Positions 26,793 to 36,533 are shown, counted from the first letter of the stretch. The stretch: DNA of 64,000 nucleotides from Chromatiales bacterium (GCA_028278145.1 JANQEV010000077.1:43101-107100), one strand, 5' to 3'. The notes: a model not told the origin generated them from the letters alone. A program made the numbers and translations.

Positions 26793-29700
26793 ATGAAAGA
26801 AAAGCTTGAAGAGTTGCTATCACTACTGCCAGAAAGCGCCGTAGTGGCAGGTGATTATCATAATAAAATTATATATTGCAGTCCTTTGGCGGCCGAATGG
26901 CTGACCCACCCAGTGACATCCCTCCTTGGCGAAGATTGGCAGTCATTTATTTCCCATCCCCTGTTTGAACTGCTCCAAGACTCAGACTGGATTAACAGAA
27001 TTGGTGAAGGTGAAATTCTGCATGCTGTAATCGACTTAACAACAGAAGCAGGCATACGTAGCATCCATACCAAGCTGATCCACTACAACCATTCTGGCGG
27101 CCAAAGACATTGGGTACTGGTAGGACAAGATATTTCACAACTGATGGCTCCAGAATCCAAGGCGCGCCGAATAGAGATGGAAAGCGCCATCAGAATAATC
27201 TCCAGATATATGAACCTGGTTCCCGGGATGGAATTGGATACCGCCCTGAACAAGGCGCTGGCCCATGCTGGCTCAGCATCTGAAGCAGACCGTAGCTATC
27301 TGTTTATGCTGTCAGACAGCGGCACCCACATGAGCAATACCCATGAATGGTGTGCCGAGGGCATCAGTCCAGAAATCGATAAACTGCAAGAGCTTCCCCT
27401 GGATAAATTTATCCCGTTCATGACCAGGATGGAACGGGATGATCTCGTCCTTATTCCCAACGTGGATGAATTACCAGATGAAGAAGCAGTGCTGAAAGAG
27501 ATTCTCCAACCGCAAGGGATTCATTCTCTGGTTTGTGTACCCATATACTGGGAAGAGCGCATTAAAGGGTTTGTAGGGCTGGATGCGGTAAAACGAGAAG
27601 CCCCATGGGATGAACGTGACATTGGTCTGTTACGCACCCTGGGAGATATATTGGCCGGCACCCTGAAACGGGATCACGATTCTAGAATAATAAGAGAAAA
27701 CGAAGCCAAATTCCGCCATATCTACAACCACTCTCCGGTCATGATGCATTCAATCGATGAAAGCGGTTGTATATGTAATGTTAATAACCAGTGGCTGCGT
27801 GAGACCGGGTATGAGCGCAATGAGGTAATCGGGCGCAAGGCTGATTTCCTGATGACACCCGAATCTGCCAAACGCGCCTTTTGTGAAGTGATACCACGTT
27901 TTTGGCGCGATGGCAGCGTACGTGATGTACCTTATGAATATATACGCAAAGACGGCAGTATTATTAGTGTACTGCTCAATTGTGATGCATCAGTGGATGA
28001 AAATGGCAATCGCATCAGTCTCTCGGTAGTGCGCAACGTAACTGATCAGGTCAGAGCTTATAAAGCACTACTAGAGAGTGAGAAGGCACTGAAGGAGGCA
28101 CAGTCCCTGGCTCACCTGGGTAACTGGGAGCTGGACCTTACCAACAGCCATCTCCACTGGTCAGACGAGGTTTTCTATATCTTTGAAATAGATCCTCAGA
28201 GTATCACTCCCACCTACGAATATTTCCTGAACATGGTGCATCCTGACGATCGCAGCCTGGTGAATCAGACCTACACTGAATCTGTTGCCGACTATACCCC
28301 ATATGACCTGGAACACCGCCTGCTGATGGCAGATGGCCGCATCAAATATGTGCAAGAGCGTTGTGAGACCTTCTACGATGAAAATGGTAATGCACTACGC
28401 TCCATAGGCACCATGCAGGACATAACAGAACGTTATCAGCAGGAGCAGAAATCTGCAGAGCTGCACGCCATGTTACAGGCACTGGTTGAAGCCACATCCG
28501 ATGCAATCTTTATCAAGGATATAGAAGGCAGATACCTGCTTGCCAATGACGCCGCCGCAAGTGTTATGGGCAAGGATAAAGAAGAAATACTTGGTACCGA
28601 TGACTTTACGATCTTCCCAGTTGAAATTGCAGAACAACTACGTGCTAATGATCAAAATGTTATAGCCCTGGGAGAAAATGCAACCTATGAAGAGCTAGTA
28701 CAATCTGGTGGGAAAGAGCTGTCATTCCTATCCACCAAGGGGCCTCTGGTCATCAACGGTGAGGTTTGCGGCATTTTTGGTATTGCCCGTGATATCACCG
28801 CGAGAAAACAGGTCCAGCAGCAACTGACCCAGGCCGGTAAAGAGTGGACCCAGGCCATGGATCAGTTCGAGGACGCAGTATACCTGGCTGATCTTGATCG
28901 CAGGCTGTTACGGGGTAATCGCGCCTTCTTCTCCATGATCCAGTCAACGCCTGAACAGGCAGTTGGCAAAACCATTCCTGAGCTGATACACCCAGAGGGT
29001 GATTACAGCTCATGTCCTGTGTGCCAGGCAGAAGAGGAAAGACGGGAAATAGTCATTACCATGGAGGAGGATGACCCTAACAATCCGTTGGGCTATCCCG
29101 TAGAAGTATCTACCAAGCTAGTGGGTGAATCTGCAAATAATCTAACTGGTGTAATGGTAAGCGTGCACGACCTCAGACAGGTCAGACAGGTTGAAGCAGA
29201 GATCCAGTTGGCAGCCCAGGTATTCAGCAGTAATCTAAACGCCATTATAATTACGGACCGACATGGAGTAATCCAGCAGGTCAATCCACGCTTCAGTGAA
29301 ATTACCGGATATAGCAGGGATGAAGCTATCGGGGATACACCCAACATCCTTAAATCAGATCATCACGACGAGAATTATTACAAAAAACTATGGCGCTCGT
29401 TGATTGAAAATGGGCAGTGGCAGGGAGAGATATGGAATCGGCGCAAAAACGGTGAACTCTACCCGGTCTGGCAGACAATTTCCTCAGTAAAAGACTCATC
29501 AGGGAAAGTAAACCACTATATCGGCACATTCAGCGATATAAGCGAACAGAAGGATGCAGCTGAACGCATTCATCGTCTGGCCCATTTTGACGTATTAACT
29601 GATCTACCAAATCGGGTATTGTTTAACGATCGTTTCCAACATGCCCTGGACCGGGCCAGTCGTAATAATGAGCGGGTGGCACTCCTGTTCATGGACCTGG

Positions 29701-30854
29701 ATCGATTCAAACAGATAAACGACAGTCTGGGACACTCCGCAGGCGACACCCTGCTCTCCCAGGTAGCGCAACGGTTAAAGGGAATACTACGCGAAGAGGA
29801 CACCATCGCCCGCCTGGGTGGTGATGAATTTGTCATCTCTCTGGAGGAGATAAGCCAGGATTACGACCCCAAGCAGGTGGCAGAAAAAGTAATGCACGCC
29901 TTTGAAACACCATTCGAAGTTCATGGACACGAACTTTTGGTGACCACCAGTATCGGTATCAGCATCTATCCTACTGATGCCCAGGACGTAGACTCCTTGA
30001 TTAAATATGCCGATGTAGCGATGTACAGAGCCAAGGAACGAGGACGCAATAACTATCAGTTTTACTCTGTTGATTTCAGCGCCCGCATGATGGAACGCCT
30101 GGTGCTGGAATCTGAGTTACGACATGCAGTTGAACGCGACGAACTGGTACTTCATTATCAGCCACAATTTAACCTCAATACTGGTGATATGGTGGGTGCA
30201 GAGGCCCTGGTTCGATGGAATCATCCTGAGAGGGGCATGGTATCCCCAGGTATGTTTATCCCCATCGCAGAAGAGTCAGGGCTCATACTAAGCATTGGAG
30301 AGTGGGTACTCTGGTCTGCCTGTAAGCAGGCTGCCAGTTGGATAGAAGATGGCTTCGATATCGATTGTGTTTCAGTAAATCTATCAGGCTTTCAAATACA
30401 GCGCGGAAACATCGTTGAGACAGTCGCCACTGTTTTGCAGGAAACAAATCTGCCTGCACCCAAGTTGGAGTTAGAGATAGTCGAAACCTACATCATGCAG
30501 CATGCAGAGCAGGACTTTTCCGTGTTCGAAGGTTTGCGAGAATTGGGAGTCAGGCTGGCCATTGATGACTTTGGCACCGGGCAGTCCTCATTGGGTTATC
30601 TAAAACGGTTGCCCGTTGAAAAACTGAAGATTGACAGAAGTTTTGTTATGGATATCCCGATGGATGCAGATGACATGGCCATCACTAAGACCATTGTTGC
30701 CCTGGCTCATACCATGCAACTTACAGTGGTAGCCGAGGGTGTGGAAACATCCGAGCAGATGGATTTCCTTAAAGAGCTAAATTGTGACCAGGTCCAGGGA
30801 TTTCTTTTCAGCCCCCCCATAACCCCGGATGAGCTGGAGGAGAGATTCAGGTAA
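26793..30854 (+). CDS. Multi-PAS/GAF GGDEF-EAL cyclic-di-GMP protein
   Basis: A 1353-residue cytoplasmic sensor with no membrane segment. Order: PAS (about 1-120), GAF (about 140-300), then PAS-like domains at about 305-420, 430-545, 550-670, 680-800 and 805-925. GGDEF (about 930-1095) has an intact RLGGDEF and an REED inhibitory site. EAL (about 1105-1353) has an intact GAEALVRW, VNLSGFQ, LEIVETY, IDDFGTGQSS and AEGVET. Both catalytic domains therefore look active. The fourth internal PAS contains a CPVC motif. The bidirectional terminator at 30886 follows its stop. Confidence 0.93.
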   Translation: MKEKLEELLSLLPESAVVAGDYHNKIIYCSPLAAEWLTHPVTSLLGEDWQSFISHPLFELLQDSDWINRIGEGEILHAVIDLTTEAGIRSIHTKLIHYNHSGGQRHWVLVGQDISQLMAPESKARRIEMESAIRIISRYMNLVPGMELDTALNKALAHAGSASEADRSYLFMLSDSGTHMSNTHEWCAEGISPEIDKLQELPLDKFIPFMTRMERDDLVLIPNVDELPDEEAVLKEILQPQGIHSLVCVPIYWEERIKGFVGLDAVKREAPWDERDIGLLRTLGDILAGTLKRDHDSRIIRENEAKFRHIYNHSPVMMHSIDESGCICNVNNQWLRETGYERNEVIGRKADFLMTPESAKRAFCEVIPRFWRDGSVRDVPYEYIRKDGSIISVLLNCDASVDENGNRISLSVVRNVTDQVRAYKALLESEKALKEAQSLAHLGNWELDLTNSHLHWSDEVFYIFEIDPQSITPTYEYFLNMVHPDDRSLVNQTYTESVADYTPYDLEHRLLMADGRIKYVQERCETFYDENGNALRSIGTMQDITERYQQEQKSAELHAMLQALVEATSDAIFIKDIEGRYLLANDAAASVMGKDKEEILGTDDFTIFPVEIAEQLRANDQNVIALGENATYEELVQSGGKELSFLSTKGPLVINGEVCGIFGIARDITARKQVQQQLTQAGKEWTQAMDQFEDAVYLADLDRRLLRGNRAFFSMIQSTPEQAVGKTIPELIHPEGDYSSCPVCQAEEERREIVITMEEDDPNNPLGYPVEVSTKLVGESANNLTGVMVSVHDLRQVRQVEAEIQLAAQVFSSNLNAIIITDRHGVIQQVNPRFSEITGYSRDEAIGDTPNILKSDHHDENYYKKLWRSLIENGQWQGEIWNRRKNGELYPVWQTISSVKDSSGKVNHYIGTFSDISEQKDAAERIHRLAHFDVLTDLPNRVLFNDRFQHALDRASRNNERVALLFMDLDRFKQINDSLGHSAGDTLLSQVAQRLKGILREEDTIARLGGDEFVISLEEISQDYDPKQVAEKVMHAFETPFEVHGHELLVTTSIGISIYPTDAQDVDSLIKYADVAMYRAKERGRNNYQFYSVDFSARMMERLVLESELRHAVERDELVLHYQPQFNLNTGDMVGAEALVRWNHPERGMVSPGMFIPIAEESGLILSIGEWVLWSACKQAASWIEDGFDIDCVSVNLSGFQIQRGNIVETVATVLQETNLPAPKLELEIVETYIMQHAEQDFSVFEGLRELGVRLAIDDFGTGQSSLGYLKRLPVEKLKIDRSFVMDIPMDADDMAITKTIVALAHTMQLTVVAEGVETSEQMDFLKELNCDQVQGFLFSPPITPDELEERFR

Positions 30855-30885
30855 ACATAGAACTACTGCAACTGGCTGGACAAAC

Positions 30886-30915
30886 AAAAAAGCCCTGCAG
30901 AGCAGGGCTTTTTTT
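30886..30915. terminator. Bidirectional Rho-independent terminator
   Basis: GCCCTGC-AGA-GCAGGGC (30892-30908) is flanked by six A on the left and seven T on the right, so it works in both directions. It lies between the convergent multi-PAS gene and ssb. Confidence 0.92.
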
Positions 30916-30935
30916 CGTTAGTTCTAAGCTAAACG

Positions 30936-31388
30936 TCAGAATGGGATATCATCATCAAAGCCACCGTCCTGGGCTGGAGCCGGTGCTGCAGCTGGTGCGG
31001 ATTGCTGCTGGGACGGACGATTCCCCTCAAAGGCGGCACTGCCACCACCCCTGCTGTCCAGCATCTGCATCTGGTCTGCCACAATCTCGGTGGTATAGCG
31101 ATCCTGACCGTTCTGGTCCTGCCACTTCCTGGTCTGCAGCTTGCCTTCGATATAGACCTTGGAGCCCTTCTTCAGATACTCACCCACGATCTCTGCCAGA
31201 CGCCGGAAGAACACCACCCGGTGCCATTCCGTCTTCTCCTGAGTCTCACCGGTATTCTTGTCTTTCCAGGACTCACTGGTAGCAATAGTGGCATTGGCCA
31301 CGGCGTTGCCATTAGGCATATACCGTACTTCCGGGTCCTGGCCCAGATTTCCAATCAGAATTACCTTGTTTATGCCTCGACTGGCCAT
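30936..31388 (-). CDS. ssb: Single-stranded DNA-binding protein
   Basis: A 150-residue SSB. The OB-fold DNA-binding domain occupies residues 1-110 ([42 protein letters not shown]). A low-complexity Gln/Ala/Pro linker follows, and the acidic tip DDDIPF recruits repair and replication partners. It protects single-stranded DNA in replication, recombination and repair. In many gammaproteobacteria ssb is close to uvrA; here a YajR-type transporter gene lies directly upstream (65 bp) and uvrA is 6.5 kb away. Confidence 0.97.
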   Translation of the reverse strand: MASRGINKVILIGNLGQDPEVRYMPNGNAVANATIATSESWKDKNTGETQEKTEWHRVVFFRRLAEIVGEYLKKGSKVYIEGKLQTRKWQDQNGQDRYTTEIVADQMQMLDSRGGGSAAFEGNRPSQQQSAPAAAPAPAQDGGFDDDIPF

Positions 31389-31453
31389 ATCTCTCCTCTC
31401 CTCCCAATTTTTACCTTTCTATCCATGAATTGTTTTTAAAATAATCCTCAATA

Positions 31454-32842
31454 CTACTCGCTGCCCCGGCAAAATGCATCCAGCTCTGCAAAGTCCACCA
31501 GGTTCTTATCCACTTTCAGATGGGCTACGCCCTCAGCGGCGACCACAGCGGCATCGGCCACACCGGAGATTGCAACCAATTCCGATTGCAGTTCCCAGGC
31601 CTGGGCCTCATCAATAGGACCTACATTCAGCAGGTGACTGCTGAGATTGGCCGGCCGCTGCATACCAAAGGCCGCCAGCAACCACACCAGGGCCGCCACC
31701 GTACCAAACAGAAACACCCCACCCAGACCATACTGCCCATGCATCCAGCCCCCGGCCACGCCCCCCACAAAGGCACCGGCAAACTGGGAGGTGGAATAGA
31801 CCCCCATGGCCGTGCCCTTGCTGGCGGCCGGTGCCACCTTGGAGACGATGGAAGGCAGGGTAGCCTCCAACAGATTGAAGGCAACAAAGAACAGCAGCAG
31901 GGAGATGAACAGACCTACTATACCCCCATGCCACAGATACAGCCCCAACTGGGCTAAGGCCAGGGTCAGCACCGCTCCTAGAAACACCGGCTTCATCTTG
32001 TTGCGCTTTTCTGCGATCACGATGAATGGAATCATCAGAAACACCGACAGCAGCAGTACCGGCAGATAGATCATCCAGTGGTTGTCACTCTGCATCCCGA
32101 TCATGTCACGCAACACCAGGGGTACTGCCAGGAAGATGGAGGTGATTATCAGATGCAATACAAAGATACCCAGATCCAGGCGCAGCAGATTTACATTGGA
32201 TAGTACCCGCCCGAACTGTGCCGGTACCGCCTCGGCATCACCATGCACCTGGGTCACCTCAGGCGTGGGCACCAGAAACAGTACAATACCTATCCCGGCC
32301 AGGGCCAGCAGGGCAGTAAGCCAGAATATACCCTGCACCCCGATCAGACCGTTCAGTACCGGACCCAGAATCAGAGCCAGGGTGAAGGCCGCGCCGATAC
32401 TCATGCCGATCACCGCCATCACCTTGGTGCGGTGCTCCTCCCGGCTCAGATCTGCAGCCAGCGCCATCACTGCCGCCGCAATGGCACCACTACCCTGTAG
32501 GGCACGCCCAAGGATTACACCCCAGATACTGTCAGACATGGCAGCCACCACGCTACCGACGGCAAATATAAGTAGACCACCCAGGATCACCGGCTTGCGA
32601 CCAATGCGATCTGAGAGCATACCAAAGGGGATCTGCAGCAGGGCCTGGGTCAGACCGTAGGCTCCGATGGCCAGGCCCACCAGCATAGGGGTAACCCCAT
32701 CCAGATGCTCGGCATACAGGGCAAATACCGGTAGGATCAAAAACAGTCCCAGCATACGCAGGGCATAGATGCCGGCGAGGGAAAATGCGGCCCGGGACTC
32801 CTGGTGATTCATACTCTGCTTTTCTTCTGTTTGTTCAACCAT
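31454..32842 (-). CDS. MFS transporter, YajR-like with C-terminal YAM domain
   Basis: A 462-residue DHA1-type major facilitator with 12 membrane segments. Motif A reads GMLSDRIGRKPV after the second helix. Residues about 400-462 form a small soluble ferredoxin-like domain (LQSELVAISGVADAAVVAAEGVAHLKV), as in E. coli YajR. Substrate is unknown for this group; drug or metabolite efflux is assumed. It is co-oriented with ssb. A near-consensus FNR half-palindrome (TTGAG-ATAA-ATCAA) lies at 32933-32946, 91 bp upstream of its start. Confidence 0.9.
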   Translation of the reverse strand: MVEQTEEKQSMNHQESRAAFSLAGIYALRMLGLFLILPVFALYAEHLDGVTPMLVGLAIGAYGLTQALLQIPFGMLSDRIGRKPVILGGLLIFAVGSVVAAMSDSIWGVILGRALQGSGAIAAAVMALAADLSREEHRTKVMAVIGMSIGAAFTLALILGPVLNGLIGVQGIFWLTALLALAGIGIVLFLVPTPEVTQVHGDAEAVPAQFGRVLSNVNLLRLDLGIFVLHLIITSIFLAVPLVLRDMIGMQSDNHWMIYLPVLLLSVFLMIPFIVIAEKRNKMKPVFLGAVLTLALAQLGLYLWHGGIVGLFISLLLFFVAFNLLEATLPSIVSKVAPAASKGTAMGVYSTSQFAGAFVGGVAGGWMHGQYGLGGVFLFGTVAALVWLLAAFGMQRPANLSSHLLNVGPIDEAQAWELQSELVAISGVADAAVVAAEGVAHLKVDKNLVDFAELDAFCRGSE

Positions 32843-33050
32843 TACTGCTTACTGCCATAACATGAACCACGCTTTTTCAGTGAGTTTACTCAAGAGACCC
32901 AAGGCCAACCGGAAGTGTATTGGAGTACGAAATTGAGATAAATCAAAGTGTGTAATAGTAACAGGTTTCAAGCTACAGCCAATACCAATGAAGGCATGGA
33001 AATAGCCACGCAGATCTCAGGGGCAAATGAGGACTAACACCAGCACTTGC

Positions 33051-33731
33051 TCAATCATCCATGGTTGAGAGATAGGCAAAGATATCCTTCAGATCCGCAT
33101 CCTTCACATCGTCCAACAGCTCCTTGTCCGGCTCATCCTCTTCATGGATGCGCAGGCGCTTGCGTAGCTTTTCCACCTGACGCCACAGGTAGTTGGTGTA
33201 CTGGCCGGCCAGCATGGGTGTGTCTTTCTTGTGGCTACCCCACCCCTGCTTGCCGTGGCAGCTGGCGCACTCTTCGGCATAGAGTTTTTTACCCCGTCCC
33301 ACATCACCTTCGGCCAGGGGGATCTGCATCAGTTTCTTGGATTCCAGCAGTCGTGCGTAGGCATCAAAATCCGGCGCAGTCTCATCCACCGGCTCCAGCT
33401 TGGTCTTGAGCTTGATCTGGGACAGGAAGATGGAGACGTCCTGAATATCCTCCTCCGGCATCTGGCGGTCGTCCACGTACTCGATCATGGCAATATTGGG
33501 GCGCTTACGATCTTTGAACAGGTTCAACTGCTTGGCCATCCACCCCGGTGGCTGGGCTGCCAAGCGTGGATACTCACCATCTTCACTCCCCTGCCCGTAC
33601 TCACCATGGCAACCGGCACACACCTCGTTGATCTCTTCACCATTATCCGGGTCATATTCCCGCGCTACCGGTGCCTGACACAGCAGTAACAGCAGTAGTG
33701 ACAGAACAAATTGTCTTTTAATCAAACTCAT
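33051..33731 (-). CDS. Dihaem cytochrome c (cytochrome c4-like)
   Basis: A 226-residue periplasmic protein with a signal peptide at residues 1-22 (LLLLLLCQAPVA). Two c-type haem sites are CAGCH (near residue 38) and CASCH (near 136). The layout is that of cytochrome c4, an electron carrier to oxidases or denitrification enzymes. The first half has methionines suitable as distal ligands (IAMIEY, RQMPEED). The second half lacks the usual distal Met: the matching region reads HEEDEPDKELLDDV, and the only Met is in the C-terminal STMDD. The second haem may therefore differ in ligation. Confidence 0.87.
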   Translation of the reverse strand: MSLIKRQFVLSLLLLLLCQAPVAREYDPDNGEEINEVCAGCHGEYGQGSEDGEYPRLAAQPPGWMAKQLNLFKDRKRPNIAMIEYVDDRQMPEEDIQDVSIFLSQIKLKTKLEPVDETAPDFDAYARLLESKKLMQIPLAEGDVGRGKKLYAEECASCHGKQGWGSHKKDTPMLAGQYTNYLWRQVEKLRKRLRIHEEDEPDKELLDDVKDADLKDIFAYLSTMDD

Positions 33732-33972
33732 ACAGCAGTCTTACAGCAGATGGCCCACAGAGATAGGGCAGTAAAAGCGGCTAATTGTGCCGCAAACACC
33801 GAGAGAAATCGACTACTGGTGGGACCAGATACGGTAGAAATTGTTCAAAGATGATAGAAATGCAGTGAGAGCCGACCACACATGGTTGACTCCAGATGCT
33901 GCAGACCCGCGGTTATCTGAACAGGTATAGCTGCTGAAGCCTGATCCGGTACTAGACGAGCTGCTCATCTGC

Positions 33973-34932
33973 TTACGACAGCACGGCCACATCGGATATT
34001 TGACTCTTTCCCCTAAGTGCAGGGCCACTCTGCTTAAGCGTTGAACCCCAACGATCGAGAAACTGCTGGTAAAAGCTTCGATGCCTCACAATCGCTCCTC
34101 TTACCCCCACGATTGCAGTGGCAAAGCTCTGGGCCCGCTCCATGGTGAGCTCAATATCCCACTCTCTGATCTGGCCCAGGAGCATGACTGCACTAAAGGC
34201 GTCACCGGCCCCCACAGTGTCTACCAGTTTGTATGCCGGCGCTGGGGCAACCTGGCACGAGGAGCCATCCGCCATATATAGCCTGGCGCCTTGCTGGCCC
34301 CGGGTGACCAGCAGCCGTTGTGCGCCCGTCTCGCCCAACAGCCACCTTGCCTTGGAATCCATCCCACTCTCCTCCGGCACTAGCTTATCCAGCTCGGCAT
34401 GATTCAGTTTTATCCGGCATGCACCAACCAGCAACTCCAGCACCGTCTCCAGTGACCACCAGGGGGAACGCAGATTTACATCCACAAAGGAACAGCCTTC
34501 ATTATGTTGCCGTAGCTCTAACAGGGTCTCTCTTGATACGGATTTACGCAAGGCCAGTGTGCCATGATATAGAAAACCATCAGTACGCAACGGTGGCAGG
34601 GCGTAACGGTCTATGAAATCGAATGCGCTGTTGGGCACAATATCAAAAAATGGCTCACCAGCATCCAACGTGACATTCACACAGCCGGTCTTATGTGCCG
34701 AATCCAGTTGCAGACCGGAGCAGTCCATGCCCCACCCCAGCATGGCGGATCTGATCTGCCGACCCAGGGCATCCGACCCCACTCGGGATATCAGTAGGGG
34801 ATTCAGACCAAAGGCCTGCAGATGCCAAGCTACATTGAACGGCGCGCCTCCCAAGACCACACTCCCATCTGGGAACATGTCAAACAACACCTCTCCGAAC
34901 ATTATTGGCCTGCGCTCCGGTATCCTGTCCAC
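33973..34932 (-). CDS. PfkB-family carbohydrate kinase (fructokinase-like)
   Basis: A 319-residue ribokinase-superfamily kinase. It has the substrate-side GGAPFNVAWHLQAFG near residue 29 and the catalytic signature DTVGAGDAFSAVML near 238, which holds the anion hole and base Asp. It phosphorylates a sugar with ATP; the fructokinase-like profile suggests fructose or a related hexose, which is inference. The C-terminal tail beyond about residue 300 is polar and unremarkable. It lies upstream of the cytochrome gene with a 241-bp gap, so co-transcription is uncertain. Confidence 0.87.
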   Translation of the reverse strand: MDRIPERRPIMFGEVLFDMFPDGSVVLGGAPFNVAWHLQAFGLNPLLISRVGSDALGRQIRSAMLGWGMDCSGLQLDSAHKTGCVNVTLDAGEPFFDIVPNSAFDFIDRYALPPLRTDGFLYHGTLALRKSVSRETLLELRQHNEGCSFVDVNLRSPWWSLETVLELLVGACRIKLNHAELDKLVPEESGMDSKARWLLGETGAQRLLVTRGQQGARLYMADGSSCQVAPAPAYKLVDTVGAGDAFSAVMLLGQIREWDIELTMERAQSFATAIVGVRGAIVRHRSFYQQFLDRWGSTLKQSGPALRGKSQISDVAVLS

Positions 34933-35313
34933 CCTAGCCTCCTAAGCAATCCATAGACCTATAGCATACTGCCTGGCACTCATTCTTGACATTATCTCCC
35001 GCAGACAAGTTCCCGACCTGATTCTGTCCAGACTACATCGGCAGATCCTAGCCAAGCTTGAATAATCTGTTTTCCAGCTCCTGTTGCCCTGGTTTCTATC
35101 TCCCTGTAAGCAAAACAGGGGATCCATCAGGTCCCCTATTGCGCCTAAATAGGCAAGATATTTGTTGTTGTACTAAGCACACCAGAGTGCCTCTTGGACT
35201 CGCACTAATTGATCTTGATGAAAGGTAATCTTTTCCGATCCAAGTCTCCTATTTAAAGTGTAGTGACTAGTGTGACAGTTGCCTACAGTAGACTATCGTG
35301 ATTTGCCTATATC
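34933..35313. other. 381-bp gap between PfkB kinase and thioesterase genes
   Basis: No gene is supported. It holds the terminator-like hairpin listed at 35117-35137, a short GCCTA-AA-TAGGC hairpin at 35143-35154, and AGTGTAGTGAC at about 35256-35266. That last 11-mer matches the outer end of the inverted repeats of the element before uvrA, but no partner repeat was found here. Confidence 0.4.
35117..35137 (-). terminator. Terminator-like hairpin downstream of the thioesterase gene
   Basis: AGGGGA at 35117-35122 pairs with TCCCCT at 35132-35137. Read on the minus strand the hairpin is followed by TGTTTTG, so it could end the transcript of the gene at 35314-35742. Confidence 0.45.
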
Positions 35314-35742
35314 TTAACTCTTATGCTGCTGGCTCTTCTGTTCCACCACGGAATCGAACTTCTCCCGGTTGATAACGAAGCGTTCGTGCCGACCGCGGGA
35401 GATGGTATCCACTCCATCATTTGCCTCCACTTCAAATACCAGTCTACGCCCATCCACTTCCACCAGCTCCACCCTGGCCGTGACCTCAAACCCAGGAGGT
35501 GTGGCAGCCTCATGGGTTACATCAATATGCGTTCCTACAGTCTGCTCATGTGGAGAGTCCAGGTGTGGGGCCAGTGCCAGGATGCAGGACCACTCCAGAA
35601 ATCCAACCAAAAAACCGGTGGCAAATACTTCGGGCATCTGCTGAAACTCTTCCGACTCCGGGTACAGCGCCGGTACTGTCTTGGACTCTGGTATGGTAAA
35701 CCGGTGTTCATAGCTGACACCCGGCTTCAGGGTTTGCTTCAT
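35314..35742 (-). CDS. FlK-like hotdog-fold thioesterase
   Basis: A 142-residue hotdog thioesterase of the fluoroacetyl-CoA thioesterase-like group. Residues that match the FlK catalytic set, as I remember it, are Thr42 (ATGF), Glu50 (LEW), His77 (VTHEAATPPG) and Arg121 (HERF). The family hydrolyses short acyl-CoAs. Fluoroacetyl-CoA specificity is confined to a few Streptomyces, so a housekeeping acyl-CoA substrate is far more likely here. It is a single gene, divergent from the small membrane protein at 35875, with a dispersed repeat (35782-35798) 40 bp upstream. Confidence 0.82.
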   Translation of the reverse strand: MKQTLKPGVSYEHRFTIPESKTVPALYPESEEFQQMPEVFATGFLVGFLEWSCILALAPHLDSPHEQTVGTHIDVTHEAATPPGFEVTARVELVEVDGRRLVFEVEANDGVDTISRGRHERFVINREKFDSVVEQKSQQHKS

Positions 35743-35781
35743 AATCTACACCTGCTATTAAATAGAATAATGTGAAATCAA

Positions 35782-35798
35782 CGACTGAATCAGAGGTT
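35782..35798 (-). repeat. Copy of the AACCTCTGATT-AGTCG repeat
   Basis: Minus-strand AACCTCTGATTCAGTCG, one mismatch from the plus-strand 26493-26509 copy. It lies between the thioesterase start (35742) and the gene at 35875. Confidence 0.4.
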
Positions 35799-35874
35799 GC
35801 TTTCAACCTGGCTTGAATAACAATGAACAGGGGTTCATCATCCCAACCATTAGGTCTACCTTAAAGGAAATCCT

Positions 35875-36075
35875 ATGCTACAGACCATACTGGGACTAGG
35901 TGCAGGCATAATTATCCTGTTGTTGTTCATCTGGCTGCTGCCCATCGTTCTTATTCTGCGCTCTGACAAGACCTCAGGGGCGGAAAAGCTCCTATGGCTG
36001 ATAGCGGTTCTGTTTATCTCCTGGTTCGCCTGGATCCTGTATATGTTGCTGGCACCAATTGGCTACAAAGAGTAG
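35875..36075 (+). CDS. Small PLDc_N-domain membrane protein
   Basis: A 66-residue protein with two membrane helices (about residues 5-27 and 40-61) joined by a short polar loop containing SDKTSGAEKLLW. This is the PLDc_N domain found at the N-terminus of cardiolipin synthases and as stand-alone proteins. Its biochemical role as a free protein is unknown. AAAGGA lies 8 bases before the ATG, a good ribosome-binding site. It is convergent with the DUF4399 gene. Confidence 0.83.
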   Translation: MLQTILGLGAGIIILLLFIWLLPIVLILRSDKTSGAEKLLWLIAVLFISWFAWILYMLLAPIGYKE

Positions 36076-36113
36076 CCCTGAGGCGGTTACCTATAGCTTA
36101 CAACTGCACCAGA

Positions 36114-36533
36114 TTACTCCACAGTAATTGTTATACGGCTGGATTTAATCGCAGGTTGGTGCGGGATATGATTCATATCTCCCAATAACAGCTGCAGGCT
36201 GTGCTGACCTGGTTCCAGGGCAATGGTGGTCTCGGTCTGGCCACCGCCGAAATGTCGGTGCTGCTGGTCTGAAGGTATGGGCATAGCCATATCCGGCAGC
36301 TTATCCAGATCTACCAACAGATGATGATGGCCGGTCTTGGCCTTTTCTACGCCAGCCGGAGCCACACCCATGCCCTTTAATCCAAACCTTACGATAAACG
36401 GGCTGGTTACAGTGGCGCCCTGCACAGGTGAGATAAAATAGACTTCCCCACCAACTGGTGCCGGGGTTCTTGCCATCAGCCCGGTGGTGAACATAAGTAT
36501 GGCTATAGCGAAGATAAAAACTGTACTTTTCAT
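36114..36533 (-). CDS. Periplasmic DUF4399 protein
   Basis: A 139-residue secreted protein with signal peptide residues 1-21 (ending LMA). The mature part matches DUF4399: VYFISPVQGATVTSPFIVRFGLKGM, then GHHHLLVD, a HFGGGQTE segment, and PGQHSLQLLLGDMNHIPH. It is rich in histidine, so metal binding is possible but unproven. AGGAACCTGAG precedes the ATG. It is a single gene, convergent with the PLDc_N protein, and its function is not established. Confidence 0.85.
   Translation of the reverse strand: MKSTVFIFAIAILMFTTGLMARTPAPVGGEVYFISPVQGATVTSPFIVRFGLKGMGVAPAGVEKAKTGHHHLLVDLDKLPDMAMPIPSDQQHRHFGGGQTETTIALEPGQHSLQLLLGDMNHIPHQPAIKSSRITITVE

Noticed and set aside
32082..32660. 192-codon frame antisense to the MFS transporter
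   Set aside because: Arg/Thr/Ser-rich shadow product; the MFS frame has clear membrane segments and motif A.
33813..34028. 71-codon frame at the 3' end of the PfkB kinase gene
   Set aside because: Overlaps the kinase C-terminus in another frame; Ser-rich product with no family.
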